14,587 nt of DNA from Candidatus Methanophagales archaeon (GCA_003601795.1 PIXU01000026.1:1-14587), one strand, 5' to 3'. Positions 6,187 to 14,124 are shown, counted from the first letter of the stretch. The notes: a model not told the origin generated them from the sequence alone. Numbers and translations are program-made.

Positions 6187-6837
6187 ATGGGGCGGATAGA
6201 TAAAGCACCAGGTTGGATACTGAAATACAAGGAAAGGGTAGATAAAAGGGCGATAACGGTTGAGGACATTCTGAAAGCCGAGAACAAGACAAGAGTAACG
6301 CCCATAAAGTTATCAACGGTGATGAGAGCGGTAAACTCGTTAGGCTATTCCGTTGCTGAATTACGAAGTGGTGAACCAATAGATTTGGCAGCAGGCGTGA
6401 AAAAGGAGAAGCAGGGTGAAAAGATAAAAGAAGTCAGGATCGGACCAGACTGGTTGCAGAAATACCGCGACAGGATAGAAAATCGGACAATAACCGTAGA
6501 AGACATTCTGGAGGAGGAGAATAAGATAAGGCCCGTGCGAATAAAAATATCAACGGTGACGAGAGCGATAAACTCGATGGGCTATCCAATTACTGAATTG
6601 CGAAGGAGAAAAGAGGGAAAACCGGAAAAGGCAAAAGCAGAGGAGGGCGGAGTAGAAAAGGTTGTTTATTCTTCCAGCATTGGTAAAATATCAAAAGAGA
6701 CGGAGAAACGATTTGCAGATATTAAGAAGAGCTGGGAGGAACATTTGGGTAAATCCATGCAGGATGATTATTTCGTAAATATCCTCCTTGTGTTAGCAAA
6801 ACTACTTGAGCACGGGAAAACACTTGCACCTGCGTAA
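6187..6837 (+). CDS. Hypothetical protein with internally duplicated 53-residue domain
   Basis: A 216-residue protein that I do not recognise. Residues 8-60 and 87-139 are two copies of one domain (PxW..KY..R...R.ITVEDIL..ENK.R...IK.STV.RA.NS.GY...ELR), with 31 of 53 identical positions. A lysine-rich linker joins the copies. A charged C-terminal helical part (about 160-216) ends in DDYFVNILLVLAKLLEHGKT. There are no cysteines, membrane segments or catalytic motifs. The repeat reads as alpha-helical and basic, which would suit a nucleic-acid-binding module, but this is inference. The start at 6187 has a GGGAGG site about 9 bases upstream. It is divergent from the translation operon and 20 bases before the ATP-grasp gene. 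Confidence 0.8.
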   Translation: MGRIDKAPGWILKYKERVDKRAITVEDILKAENKTRVTPIKLSTVMRAVNSLGYSVAELRSGEPIDLAAGVKKEKQGEKIKEVRIGPDWLQKYRDRIENRTITVEDILEEENKIRPVRIKISTVTRAINSMGYPITELRRRKEGKPEKAKAEEGGVEKVVYSSSIGKISKETEKRFADIKKSWEEHLGKSMQDDYFVNILLVLAKLLEHGKTLAPA

Positions 6838-6857
6838 GTACAAGACTCAAGACTAAA

Positions 6858-7784
6858 ATGAGGGTGCTGGTAGCAGAATACGCAGTAGGAGGAGGAGACA
6901 AGGGGAAGAGCGCATCTTTATTGCGAGAAGGTAAAGCGATGCTTACAACGTTACGGGATAGTTTTGAGCGGCAGGGTAATGAAGTTGTTTATCCGATGGC
7001 GGAAACGGATTTTGAATCAGCAGTGGACAAACTTTCAAAGAAGAGCGATGCAGGCATCGTTATCGCACCCGATGAGAAGCTATACGAACTTACGAAGATT
7101 CTGGAGTCAAATACCGCTAATCTGGGTTGCCCGTCGGAATGCGTAAAAATATGCGCCGATAAGATGCAGACAACAAAAATTCTGGATAATAGCGGAATAC
7201 CCGTACCGCGGATTGTTCCCGAAGAAGAGATGAGGGACGGTAGAGCACAAAAAGCGGTATATGTAAAGAAGCCGCGATATGGATGCGCATCGGAAAGCGT
7301 GTTTATAGTGGATGGAAAACAAAGTCAGAACGACGCTTCTTTTGTGGATAATCAGGGATATATCATAACGGAATTTATAAAAGGGGAGGACATAAGCAGT
7401 AGCGTGGTAGCTGGAGGGTCTTCCGTGTTGCCGCTGACGATAAACAAGCAATTTGTAGTGATGCGAGGAAAAAGGCTGATATACGAGGGCGGGTCGGTTC
7501 CGTATTCTGTAGGACGAGATGCCGAGAAGGCGATACTGGGTATAAGTAAGAGGGTTGTGACCGTACTCCACTGCAAAGGATATGCAGGAATAGATTTCGT
7601 ATTAGATGACGATGGCACACCATACGTCGTGGACGTGAACCCAAGACCCACTACATCCATCGTGGGAACGGCAAAAGTGATAAATTACGAGGTGGCGGAT
7701 TTGATATTGAGCGCGAAATTTGGAACTCTGCCGCTAGAAGAGGAACTAAAAATCGAAGGATATTTTACTTTAAAACTTTCTTAG
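6858..7784 (+). CDS. mfnD: ATP-grasp ligase, probable tyramine-L-glutamate ligase (methanofuran biosynthesis)
   Basis: The 308 residues show an ATP-grasp fold of the COG1821 type. Blocks are the N-terminal MRVLVAEYAVGGG, CADKMQTTKILDNSGIPVP (about 99-117), the nucleotide-binding lysine in VYVKKPRYGCAS (133-144), EFIKGEDISSSVV (172-184) and the metal-binding end of the site, GIDFVLDDDGTPYVVDVNPRP (244-264). The characterised archaeal member, MfnD, joins glutamate to tyramine in methanofuran synthesis. Assignment to this reaction rests on recalled family resemblance and the archaeal context. It is the second gene of a plus-strand run, with 20 bases before it and 10 before the JAMM gene. It could be another ATP-grasp ligase of the same family. 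Confidence 0.7.
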   Translation: MRVLVAEYAVGGGDKGKSASLLREGKAMLTTLRDSFERQGNEVVYPMAETDFESAVDKLSKKSDAGIVIAPDEKLYELTKILESNTANLGCPSECVKICADKMQTTKILDNSGIPVPRIVPEEEMRDGRAQKAVYVKKPRYGCASESVFIVDGKQSQNDASFVDNQGYIITEFIKGEDISSSVVAGGSSVLPLTINKQFVVMRGKRLIYEGGSVPYSVGRDAEKAILGISKRVVTVLHCKGYAGIDFVLDDDGTPYVVDVNPRPTTSIVGTAKVINYEVADLILSAKFGTLPLEEELKIEGYFTLKLS

Positions 7785-7794
7785 AATAGTTCAG

Positions 7795-8190
7795 ATGAAC
7801 AAGAGGAAAAAAATCGTGGGAATAGCAAAGGATACGTTGGATTTTATCTTGGAAGTGAGCAAATCTAATCACCCGCGGGAATTCATCGGCATGCTGTGCG
7901 CCGATGCAGATGTCATAACCGATGTTTTTTTCCTCCCCGGCACGGTTTCGTCAGGCGAAAATGCAATTATACGCCTGGATATGATGCCAATGGGTCTTGA
8001 CTATGTAGGGTCGGTTCATAGTCACCCGCATCCCGCCGCTATGCACCCATCAGAGCAGGACTTGCTGATGTTTTCCAAAACAGGTAATTGTCATATCATC
8101 ACGTTTTATCCCTATGCAAGGGAGAGTTGGAGATGTTATAATTCAAAAGGAGAAGAGAAGAATCTGGAAATAGTGGAGACGGATTTATAG
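7795..8190 (+). CDS. JAMM/MPN-domain metalloprotease (Mov34/PAD-1 family)
   Basis: A 131-residue single-domain protein of the archaeal JAMM family. Zinc-site elements are E29 (in PREFIGML) and HSHPHPAAMHPSEQD with H75, H77, S86 and D89. Eight residues separate the second His from Ser, where the common JAMM spacing is seven, so the loop has one extra residue. The end (CHIITFYPYARESWRCY) matches archaeal homologues. Family members cut isopeptide bonds of ubiquitin-like SAMP conjugates. The proteasome beta gene three genes downstream makes a proteolytic role plausible. It lies 10 bases after the MfnD-like gene and 32 before ribL. Confidence 0.9.
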   Translation: MNKRKKIVGIAKDTLDFILEVSKSNHPREFIGMLCADADVITDVFFLPGTVSSGENAIIRLDMMPMGLDYVGSVHSHPHPAAMHPSEQDLLMFSKTGNCHIITFYPYARESWRCYNSKGEEKNLEIVETDL

Positions 8191-8222
8191 GAATTGAAAG
8201 GAGAAGAAGAATAATAATAATT

Positions 8223-8666
8223 ATGGTAAGGGTTTTAGCGACGGGAACATTTGAAATACTGCATCCAGGACATTTGCTTTATTTAGAGGAAGCGAAGAAA
8301 CAGGGTGATGAACTTTTTGTTATTGTTGCGAGAGATGTAAACGTGAAGAAGAGGAAAAGAACGCCAATTATAGGGGAAGAGCAGAGGTTGAAGATGATTT
8401 CTGCATTGAAGGTGGTAGACAAAGCGATGCTGGGTAGCGAAAAAGATATGTATGAACCTTTATATAGTATAAAACCAGATGTGATTGCAATAGGATATGA
8501 TCAGGATTTCGATGTGGTGATGCTGGAGCGGGAACTCACGAAGCGAGGCTTCAACTCGAAGGTCGTCCGTATAAAAAGATATGATCCAAATGCTTTTTGT
8601 AAAGCAGAGGAGATAATAAAACATATAGTAGAATTGAGAGGAGAAGAAAAATGGAAGAAGAGATAG
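8223..8666 (+). CDS. ribL: Archaeal FAD synthase (FMN adenylyltransferase)
   Basis: A 147-residue nucleotidyltransferase of the RibL type, which transfers AMP from ATP to FMN to make FAD in archaea. It shows ATGTFEILHPGHLLYLEEAK with the HxGH site at H14-H17, the basic stretch VNVKKRKRTPIIGEEQRL (about 40-57), KPDVIAIGYDQDFD (about 84-97) and a C-terminal KRYDPNAFCKAEEIIK. A glycerol-3-phosphate cytidylyltransferase is a less likely alternative from the same fold. Its last 16 bases overlap nikR, so the two genes are translationally close. Confidence 0.88.
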   Translation: MVRVLATGTFEILHPGHLLYLEEAKKQGDELFVIVARDVNVKKRKRTPIIGEEQRLKMISALKVVDKAMLGSEKDMYEPLYSIKPDVIAIGYDQDFDVVMLERELTKRGFNSKVVRIKRYDPNAFCKAEEIIKHIVELRGEEKWKKR

Positions 8667-9073
8667 GGCTGACTCGAATAGGCGTATCATTGCCCTCGAA
8701 TCTGTTGAACAAGTTTGATGGGATAATACGAGGGAGAGGTTACTCATCGAGGTCGGAAGGGATAAGAGACGCAATCCGTGCCTATATAGTGGAATATGAA
8801 TGGATGGAGCGCGAGACAGGGGAGGAAATAGGGACCATAACGTACCTCTACGACCACAGCCAGCGGGGATTGGGAGACCAGCTAACCGAGGTGCAGCACC
8901 ATTACCTGAATATGATAAAATCGGCAACGCATATTCATTTAGATGAGCAGAATTGCTTTGAGGTAGTAGTGATGAAAGGAGATGCGAAAGGGATAAAGAA
9001 GTTAGCGGAAGATATAATGAGTTTGAGGGGTGTAAAACACGTGAAACTGACAACGACACATGGGGGAATATAA
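8651..9073 (+). CDS. nikR: Nickel-responsive transcription regulator NikR
   Basis: The 140 residues have both NikR parts: an N-terminal ribbon-helix-helix (TRIGVSLPSNLLNKFDGII..., about 8-48) and a C-terminal ACT-like nickel-sensing domain. The E. coli high-affinity nickel ligands H76, H87, H89 and C95 correspond in spacing to H83, H94, H96 and C102 here (VQHH...THIHLDEQNC). It probably represses or tunes nickel uptake when Ni is sufficient, which matters to an organism needing nickel for coenzyme F430 and hydrogenase or CODH. No nickel transporter is visible in this window, so its targets lie elsewhere. The start overlaps ribL by 16 bases; psmB begins 3 bases after the stop. Confidence 0.95.
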   Translation: MEEEIGLTRIGVSLPSNLLNKFDGIIRGRGYSSRSEGIRDAIRAYIVEYEWMERETGEEIGTITYLYDHSQRGLGDQLTEVQHHYLNMIKSATHIHLDEQNCFEVVVMKGDAKGIKKLAEDIMSLRGVKHVKLTTTHGGI

Positions 9074-9076
9074 GAA

Positions 9077-9691
9077 ATGGAAATAGAGATAATGGACCAG
9101 TTAAAGAAGGGAACAACCACCGTTGGTTTAATATGCAGAGACAGTGTAGTATTGGCGAGTGAGAAGCGTGCGACAATGGGCTCTTTTATCGCTTCTAAGG
9201 CAGCGAGGAAGATATACCAGATAGATGACCGAATGGGCATGACCACAGCGGGAATAGTGGGAGATGCACAGACATTGGTTCGGCTAGTATCCGTGGAAGC
9301 GAGACTGTATAAAACGAGGAGACAAGAGCCAATGACGGTAAAGGCAATGACAACGCTGTTATCCAACGTGCTGAGCGGGCAGCGGATGTTCCCGTATCTT
9401 GTGCAACTTTTGGTAGGCGGGATAGACCGAAACGGAGCGCATATATATTCAGTAGACCCTTTTGGTGGCAATACAGATGAGCGAGAGATTGCAGCCACCG
9501 GCTCGGGTTCGCCTATTGCATACGGCGTGCTTGAGGATAAATATTCAGCAGACATGTCACTGGAAGAAGGAGTAGCACTTGCAACACAGGCATTACGTTC
9601 CGCAATGAAAAGAGATAGTGCTTCGGGCGAAGAGATAGAGATAGTAACGATAACAAAAGATATGTATAAAGAGAGAGGAGAAGAGGCATAA
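9077..9691 (+). CDS. psmB: Proteasome beta subunit
   Basis: A 204-residue precursor of the 20S core catalytic subunit. The propeptide is 12 residues and ends KKG, and cleavage before T13 exposes the nucleophile (TTTVGLICRD). Mature-numbered E17 and K33 are present as E29 and K45. LLVGGIDRNGAHIYSVDPFGG and the late RDSASG signature are also intact. The product pairs with an alpha subunit not in this window. It is the last gene of the tight plus-strand run. A hairpin lies 35-53 bases after the stop. Confidence 0.96.
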   Translation: MEIEIMDQLKKGTTTVGLICRDSVVLASEKRATMGSFIASKAARKIYQIDDRMGMTTAGIVGDAQTLVRLVSVEARLYKTRRQEPMTVKAMTTLLSNVLSGQRMFPYLVQLLVGGIDRNGAHIYSVDPFGGNTDEREIAATGSGSPIAYGVLEDKYSADMSLEEGVALATQALRSAMKRDSASGEEIEIVTITKDMYKERGEEA

Positions 9692-9725
9692 AAAAAGATA
9701 ACAACAAAGTTATAATTAATCTTTT

Positions 9726-9744
9726 AAAATTTGAAACAAATTTT
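9726..9744 (+). terminator. Perfect AT-rich hairpin after psmB, possible terminator
   Basis: AAAATTTG (9726-9733) and CAAATTTT (9737-9744) are exact inverted repeats around AAA, followed by GTTTTG. A weaker hairpin, GGCAT/ATGCC, lies at 9782-9799. The site could end transcription of the psmB run or act as an operator. Archaeal terminators are mainly U-tracts, so this call is tentative. Confidence 0.35.
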
Positions 9745-9849
9745 GTTTTGGGGCCGGTACGGGAATTAGTTAGGGGGTATAGGCATTAATGTTGATGCCA
9801 AAAACTGGAAATAAGGCGGATAAGGGCGAGAAATAAAGTAGCTATTGTG

Positions 9850-9934
9850 CTAAGACTAAAGCTAAGGCCAGGGCCAAGACTAAGATCAGGATTGATTAGA
9901 AGTAAGAATAAGGATAGAGACAGGGATATAGACA
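9850..9934 (+). repeat. Decayed hexanucleotide repeat upstream of aCPSF1
   Basis: From 9850 to 9891 the sequence reads as seven consecutive hexamers close to CYAAGR. From about 9898 to the ATG at 9935 it continues as purine-rich hexamers close to ARRRAY. The strong 6-base period and lack of stem structure suggest an old tandem repeat in the leader of aCPSF1. No reading frame of note was seen. Confidence 0.5.
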
Positions 9935-11821
9935 ATGCCAGCAGAAGAAACGCTTTCAGAATTAAAGCGGCGAATAAAGGAGTTATTACCGGCTGATGTA
10001 AGCATTAGCGGTGTAGAGTTTGAAGGGCCGGAACTTGTAGTATATACGGAAGACACGCAGAAATTCGCTGATGACGGTGCCATAGTGAGGACACTGGCGA
10101 GGGAATTAAAGAAAAGGATTTCCGTCAGACCAAATAGTGATATGCTGATGGAGCCGGAAAAAGCGACCAAGGTGATTTATGACATTATACCTGATGAAGG
10201 GGGGATAAAAGACATTTATTTCGATATGGACAAGGAGGAGGCGATAATAGAGGCGGAAAAGCCGGGGCTGGTAATAGGCACGCATGGAGCGACACTACGC
10301 GAAGTGGCAAGGGTGATAGGGTGGCGACCCAATGTTATCCGGGCACCGCCGATACAATCCACAACAATAAAAAGCATAAGGCGGTACTTACGGGAGGAGA
10401 GCGAGTTCAGGAAGAACTTCGTAAAAAAAGTAGGGCGGAGGATATACCGAGATAAGCGAATAGACGAGGTATGGCTGCGTATAACCGCGTTGGGCGGGTG
10501 CCGAGAGGTAGGGAGAAATGCGTTTATGCTTTCTACACCGGAGACGCGGATTTTGATAGATTGCGGGGTCAATGTGGGCTCGGACGGGGTGCCTTATTTA
10601 TACGTTCCTGAAGCATCACCGATAAGTGATATAGACGCGGTGGTGATAACGCATGCACATCTTGACCATTCAGGTTTAGTGCCTCTTCTGCTCTTATACG
10701 GTTATGACGGTCCGATATACATGACAGAGCCAACGAGAGCCCTTATGGCTCTTCTTCTACTTGACTATATAGAAGTGTCGGCAAGAGAGGGGAAGAAAGC
10801 CCCGTACAAATCATCCTTGATACGAGATGCAATAAGGCACACAATCCCACTGAAATACGGTGACGTAACAGACATATCGCCGGACGTGAAGCTAACTTTT
10901 TACAATGCGGGACACATCCTGGGCTCTGCAAGCGCATATTTTAACATAGGCAATGGTCTTTACAACTTCGCATTCACGGGCGACATAAAGTACGAGCGAA
11001 CGTTTCTCTTTGACCCTGCTTTTAATGGGTTCCCACGGGTTGATGCCATGGTCATGGAGTCTACATACGGCGGTATGAATGACCTGCAACCGTCGAGAAA
11101 AGAAGCGGAACACCATTTAAATAAAGAGATAGAGGAAACGATAAAGAAAGGGGGTAAAACAATAATACCCGCTTTTGCGGTTGGTCGTTCGCAGGAAGTA
11201 ATGATAGCATTGGAAAGGATGCATCTTGAAATTCCCGTGTATTTAGATGGTATGATCTGGGAAGCGACAGCAATCCATACGGCATATCCCGAGTACCTCA
11301 ATCGGAATCTGAAAAATTCGATATTCCAGGGTGAGAATCCGTTCTTATCAGACGTTTTTGTGCCTGTGGACGATGCAGAGAAGAGGAAAGGGATAATAGA
11401 CGAGAAAGAGCCGTTCATCGTACTTGCTACTGCGGGGATGTTAAATGGCGGTCCTGTGTTAGAATACCTGAAAGGGCTTGCAGGCGACGAAAAGAACAAA
11501 CTTATCTTTGTTGGTTATCAAGGAGAAGGAACGCTTGGGAGGAGAATACAAAAAGGCTGGAAGGAGATACAGCTTCCAAACGAGGGCAAAATGAAAAACA
11601 TAAAAATAAACATGGAAACGAGGACAATAGATGGGTTCTCCGGACATTCCGACCGCAATCAATTGATTGAATACGTAAGAGGGATACGACCACTGCCGTC
11701 AAAGATAATGTGCATGCACGGCGAGAGCAGCAAATGTGTGGCATTAGCAAGTGGAATACACAAGAGGTTTAATATCGAGACGGTAGCGCCGATGAATTTA
11801 GAGACGTTGAGATTGGTATAA
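9935..11821 (+). CDS. aCPSF1/FttA, archaeal KH-domain beta-CASP ribonuclease and transcription termination factor
   Basis: The 628 residues match archaeal CPSF1 in full. The N-terminal KH region (about 1-145) includes GLVIGTHGATLREV. The metallo-beta-lactamase domain begins LGGCREVGRNAF (about 187) and carries HAHLDH (240-245), H327 in NAGHILGS, D350 in FTGD, and H571 (GFSGHSD) and H595 (MHGES) near the end. The beta-CASP insert covers roughly 390-560 (PAFAVGRSQE, LATAGMLNGGP). The enzyme cuts 3' ends of nascent transcripts at U-rich sites and releases RNA polymerase. The psmB-aCPSF1 order is, from memory, common in archaea. A 243-base spacer separates it from psmB. Confidence 0.96.
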   Translation: MPAEETLSELKRRIKELLPADVSISGVEFEGPELVVYTEDTQKFADDGAIVRTLARELKKRISVRPNSDMLMEPEKATKVIYDIIPDEGGIKDIYFDMDKEEAIIEAEKPGLVIGTHGATLREVARVIGWRPNVIRAPPIQSTTIKSIRRYLREESEFRKNFVKKVGRRIYRDKRIDEVWLRITALGGCREVGRNAFMLSTPETRILIDCGVNVGSDGVPYLYVPEASPISDIDAVVITHAHLDHSGLVPLLLLYGYDGPIYMTEPTRALMALLLLDYIEVSAREGKKAPYKSSLIRDAIRHTIPLKYGDVTDISPDVKLTFYNAGHILGSASAYFNIGNGLYNFAFTGDIKYERTFLFDPAFNGFPRVDAMVMESTYGGMNDLQPSRKEAEHHLNKEIEETIKKGGKTIIPAFAVGRSQEVMIALERMHLEIPVYLDGMIWEATAIHTAYPEYLNRNLKNSIFQGENPFLSDVFVPVDDAEKRKGIIDEKEPFIVLATAGMLNGGPVLEYLKGLAGDEKNKLIFVGYQGEGTLGRRIQKGWKEIQLPNEGKMKNIKINMETRTIDGFSGHSDRNQLIEYVRGIRPLPSKIMCMHGESSKCVALASGIHKRFNIETVAPMNLETLRLV

Positions 11822-11847
11822 AAAGGCAATGTCACATTTCAAAATTT

Positions 11848-11874
11848 ACCGCAGAGAACGCGGAGTTCACAGAG
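11848..11874 (+). repeat. CAGAG-type dispersed repeat, left copy
   Basis: The unit is built of 9-base blocks near CGCAGAGAA, CGCGGAGTT and CACAGAG. It faces the oppositely oriented copy at 11927-11953 across 52 bases and could fold back on it. The same family occurs at 931-948. Confidence 0.6.
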
Positions 11875-11926
11875 AGAATTAGGTGTTAGGTATCTGGTTC
11901 TCTATCCCTAATCCAAAATTTGCCCC

Positions 11927-11953
11927 CTCTGCGTTCTCCGTGAACTCTGTGGT
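11927..11953 (-). repeat. CAGAG-type dispersed repeat, right (inverted) copy
   Basis: It reads CTCTGCGTT, CTCCGTGAA, CTCTGTGGT on plus, the reverse orientation of 11848-11874. The two inner blocks are swapped relative to the left copy, so the pair matches in skeleton but not base for base. Confidence 0.6.
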
Positions 11954-11984
11954 TAATCTAATACTATCAACTTACTATATTAGG

Positions 11985-11991
11985 TATAATA
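11985..11991 (+). promoter_or_regulatory. Candidate TATA box for the aromatic-pathway genes
   Basis: TATAATA lies about 45 bases before the ATG at 12036. A start about 25 bases downstream would give a leader of roughly 20-25 bases that still holds the purine-rich GGGGAGGGGAAAG ribosome site. The AT-rich surroundings (11970-12000) leave other choices. Confidence 0.3.
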
Positions 11992-12035
11992 AAAAAGGCT
12001 AAAATCTTATACAAAAGGGGAGGGGAAAGAAGAAA

Positions 12036-12860
12036 ATGACAAGCATAGGGGAAAGAATGGAGCAGATGAGCATAGGGAAGAGGATCAGGATGGAGCGGAT
12101 AGTGGACCGTAAGAGCGGAAGAAGCGTTATCGTCCCTATGGACCATGGTGTGACTTCAGGTCCCATACGCGGGTTGGTGGATATGCGGCGTGCGGTAAAC
12201 GCGGTAGCAGAAGGAGGTGCAAATGCGGTACTCGTGCATAAGGGCATTGTAATAGCAGGGCATCGAGGTTATGGCAAGGATATAGGACTGATAATCCACT
12301 TATCTGCAAGCACTTCGTTAGGACCCGACCCGTTAAATAAGGTAACCGTGGCAACGGTGGAAGAGGCAATGCGCTTAGGAGCCGATGCGGTGTCAATGCA
12401 CGTGAACGTGGGTGCCGAGAAGGAGGCGGATATGCTTGTAGAACTGGGAGAGACGGCAATGGTATGTGAGGAATGGGGTATTCCTTTTCTGGCGATGATG
12501 TATCCACGAGGCGAAAAGGTAAAGAACGAGCATGATGTAGAAGTGGTAAAGCACGTGGCTCGCATAGGTGCGGAACTTGGTGCTGACATCATAAAAACAA
12601 ATTACACGGGCGACCCGGAAACGTTCAAGGAAGTTGTGCAGGGCTGTCCCGTGCCGGTGATAATAGCAGGGGGGGCAAAAATGAATACGGATGCGGAAGT
12701 GCTGAAGATGGTAGAGGATGCCGTTTCGGCTGGTGCTGCGGGTGTGTCAATAGGCAGAAACGTGTTTCAGCATGATAACCCGGCTAATATGACCATAGCG
12801 ATAAGCAAGGTAGTGCACGAGGGCATTTCGGCGGAAGAGGCGATGGAAATAGTGAAGTGA
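12036..12860 (+). CDS. 2-amino-3,7-dideoxy-D-threo-hept-6-ulosonate synthase (ADH synthase)
   Basis: A 274-residue class I aldolase-like TIM barrel, very close to MJ0400. In that family the enzyme condenses a 6-deoxy-5-ketofructose phosphate with aspartate semialdehyde to begin the archaeal route to 3-dehydroquinate. Key residues match by position: D36 in VPMDHG, Y156 in MMYPRG and the Schiff-base K187 in IKTNYTGD, each three higher than in MJ0400. HKGIVIAGHRGYGKDIGLIIHLS and GVSIGRNVFQHDNP are further hallmarks. In-frame ATGs at 12057 and 12066 are possible alternative starts; 12036 was kept for its purine-rich ribosome site. The pathway partner DHQ synthase II follows 51 bases later. Confidence 0.95.
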   Translation: MTSIGERMEQMSIGKRIRMERIVDRKSGRSVIVPMDHGVTSGPIRGLVDMRRAVNAVAEGGANAVLVHKGIVIAGHRGYGKDIGLIIHLSASTSLGPDPLNKVTVATVEEAMRLGADAVSMHVNVGAEKEADMLVELGETAMVCEEWGIPFLAMMYPRGEKVKNEHDVEVVKHVARIGAELGADIIKTNYTGDPETFKEVVQGCPVPVIIAGGAKMNTDAEVLKMVEDAVSAGAAGVSIGRNVFQHDNPANMTIAISKVVHEGISAEEAMEIVK

Positions 12861-12911
12861 GAGAATAGGGAATAGCCACTATGGGGTAAGGAGAGAGGGG
12901 GGAGTTTCGAA

Positions 12912-14108
12912 ATGAAAGAAAGTCAAAAGCGAAAAGAGATATGGATAAAAGCGGATGATGAAGCGGGCACGTGGGACGAGAAGAAGTCCCGGATTACCGC
13001 AGGTTTGGAATCCGGCGTGGACGGAGTGCTTATTGAGGAAGCAGACATCGAGAAGGTGAAGAAGTTAGGACGCATAAAAATAGCTGCGTTTGCATCCGAC
13101 GACTCAACAGAAAAAGTAGAAGCAGACGTTGCCGTTTATGGTAAAGGAAGTGAAGGAGATGGAACGAAGCCTATTCCGGCGGAAATAGGTGAATCGAGTG
13201 TCTTAGGTGCGTTGAAGAGGACTTATGACAGTAAGGTTAATGCAGGGTATGTGGAGATAAGAGGTAAGGAATACGAGCAATTTGCCGTTAGTATTGCGGA
13301 TTACTGTGATTACGTGATTGTGATAGGAAAGGATTGGAAGATAATCCCGCTGGAGAATATAATTGCGGAGCTGCAAAAGAAGGACGCGAAGGTGATAGCC
13401 GGGGTGCAGAATGCGGAAGAGGCGAGGACGGCGTTTGAAACGCTTGAATACGGTGCCGATGGCGTTATGCTCGATACCGACGACCCTTCGGAAATAAAAA
13501 GAGCGGTGGAGATACGTGACGAGAGCGAGATGGGCACGATTTCTCTTTCTGCAGCGAAAATAACAAACGTGAAAGAACTGGAAATGGGGGACAGGGTCTG
13601 TGTGGATACCTGCTCATTAATGACATTAGGAGAAGGAATGCTGGTGGGGTCGCAGTCTTTTGCGTTGTTCTTAGTGCATTCGGAATCCGAGGAGAGCCCT
13701 TACGTAGCTGCGAGACCGTTCAGGGTGAACGCAGGTGGCGTATATGCTTACGTGCTGGTGGGCGAGAAGACGAGATATTTGTCGGAATTGAAGTCCGGGG
13801 ATGGCGTGTTAATTGTGAATGCGGAAGGAAATGCGAGAAAAGCAGTGGTAGGTAGGGTGAAGATAGAGAAACGACCGCTTATGCTCGTGGAGGCGGAAGT
13901 GGAAGTGGAAGAGGAAGCAGGTGGCGGTGAGAAGAGGAAGTGCAGTATTATACTTCAGAACGCGGAGACGATAAAGTTGGTGGGTAAGGATAAAAAGAAG
14001 CCGATTTCCGTGGTTGATTTGAAAGCGGGTGATGAGGTTCTGGTTCATGTTACGGAGACGGCGAGACATTTTGGTATTGCGGTGGAGGAGAGGGTGATAG
14101 AGAAGTAG
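12912..14108 (+). CDS. aroB': 3-dehydroquinate synthase II (archaeal type)
   Basis: The 398 residues match the archaeal DHQ synthase II family (MJ1249). This enzyme oxidatively deaminates and cyclises the ADH synthase product to 3-dehydroquinate using NAD. Recognisable parts are the N-terminal IWIKADD, ESGVDGVLIEEADIEKVKKLG, the central YGADGVMLDTDDP, and the C-terminal half MGDRVCVDTCSLMTLGEGMLVGS, RPFRVNAGGVYAYVLVG and LQNAETIKLV. The end (VDLKAGDEVLVHVTETARHFG) is also typical. It is a little longer than usual because of low-complexity acidic insertions, such as the EVEVEEEAGGGEK run near 335-347. A GGGGGGAG ribosome site precedes ATG 12912. It follows its pathway partner and is probably cotranscribed. 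Confidence 0.95.
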   Translation: MKESQKRKEIWIKADDEAGTWDEKKSRITAGLESGVDGVLIEEADIEKVKKLGRIKIAAFASDDSTEKVEADVAVYGKGSEGDGTKPIPAEIGESSVLGALKRTYDSKVNAGYVEIRGKEYEQFAVSIADYCDYVIVIGKDWKIIPLENIIAELQKKDAKVIAGVQNAEEARTAFETLEYGADGVMLDTDDPSEIKRAVEIRDESEMGTISLSAAKITNVKELEMGDRVCVDTCSLMTLGEGMLVGSQSFALFLVHSESEESPYVAARPFRVNAGGVYAYVLVGEKTRYLSELKSGDGVLIVNAEGNARKAVVGRVKIEKRPLMLVEAEVEVEEEAGGGEKRKCSIILQNAETIKLVGKDKKKPISVVDLKAGDEVLVHVTETARHFGIAVEERVIEK

Positions 14109-14124
14109 TGAAAAATAAATTATG

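Noticed and set aside
8460..9176. Long 238-codon minus-strand frame across ribL, nikR and psmB
   Set aside because: It is antisense to three well-recognised genes and its product is a low-quality serine- and leucine-rich sequence.
9782..9799. GGCAT/ATGCC hairpin as a second terminator
   Set aside because: A 5-base stem with an 8-base loop and no U-tract is too weak to call.
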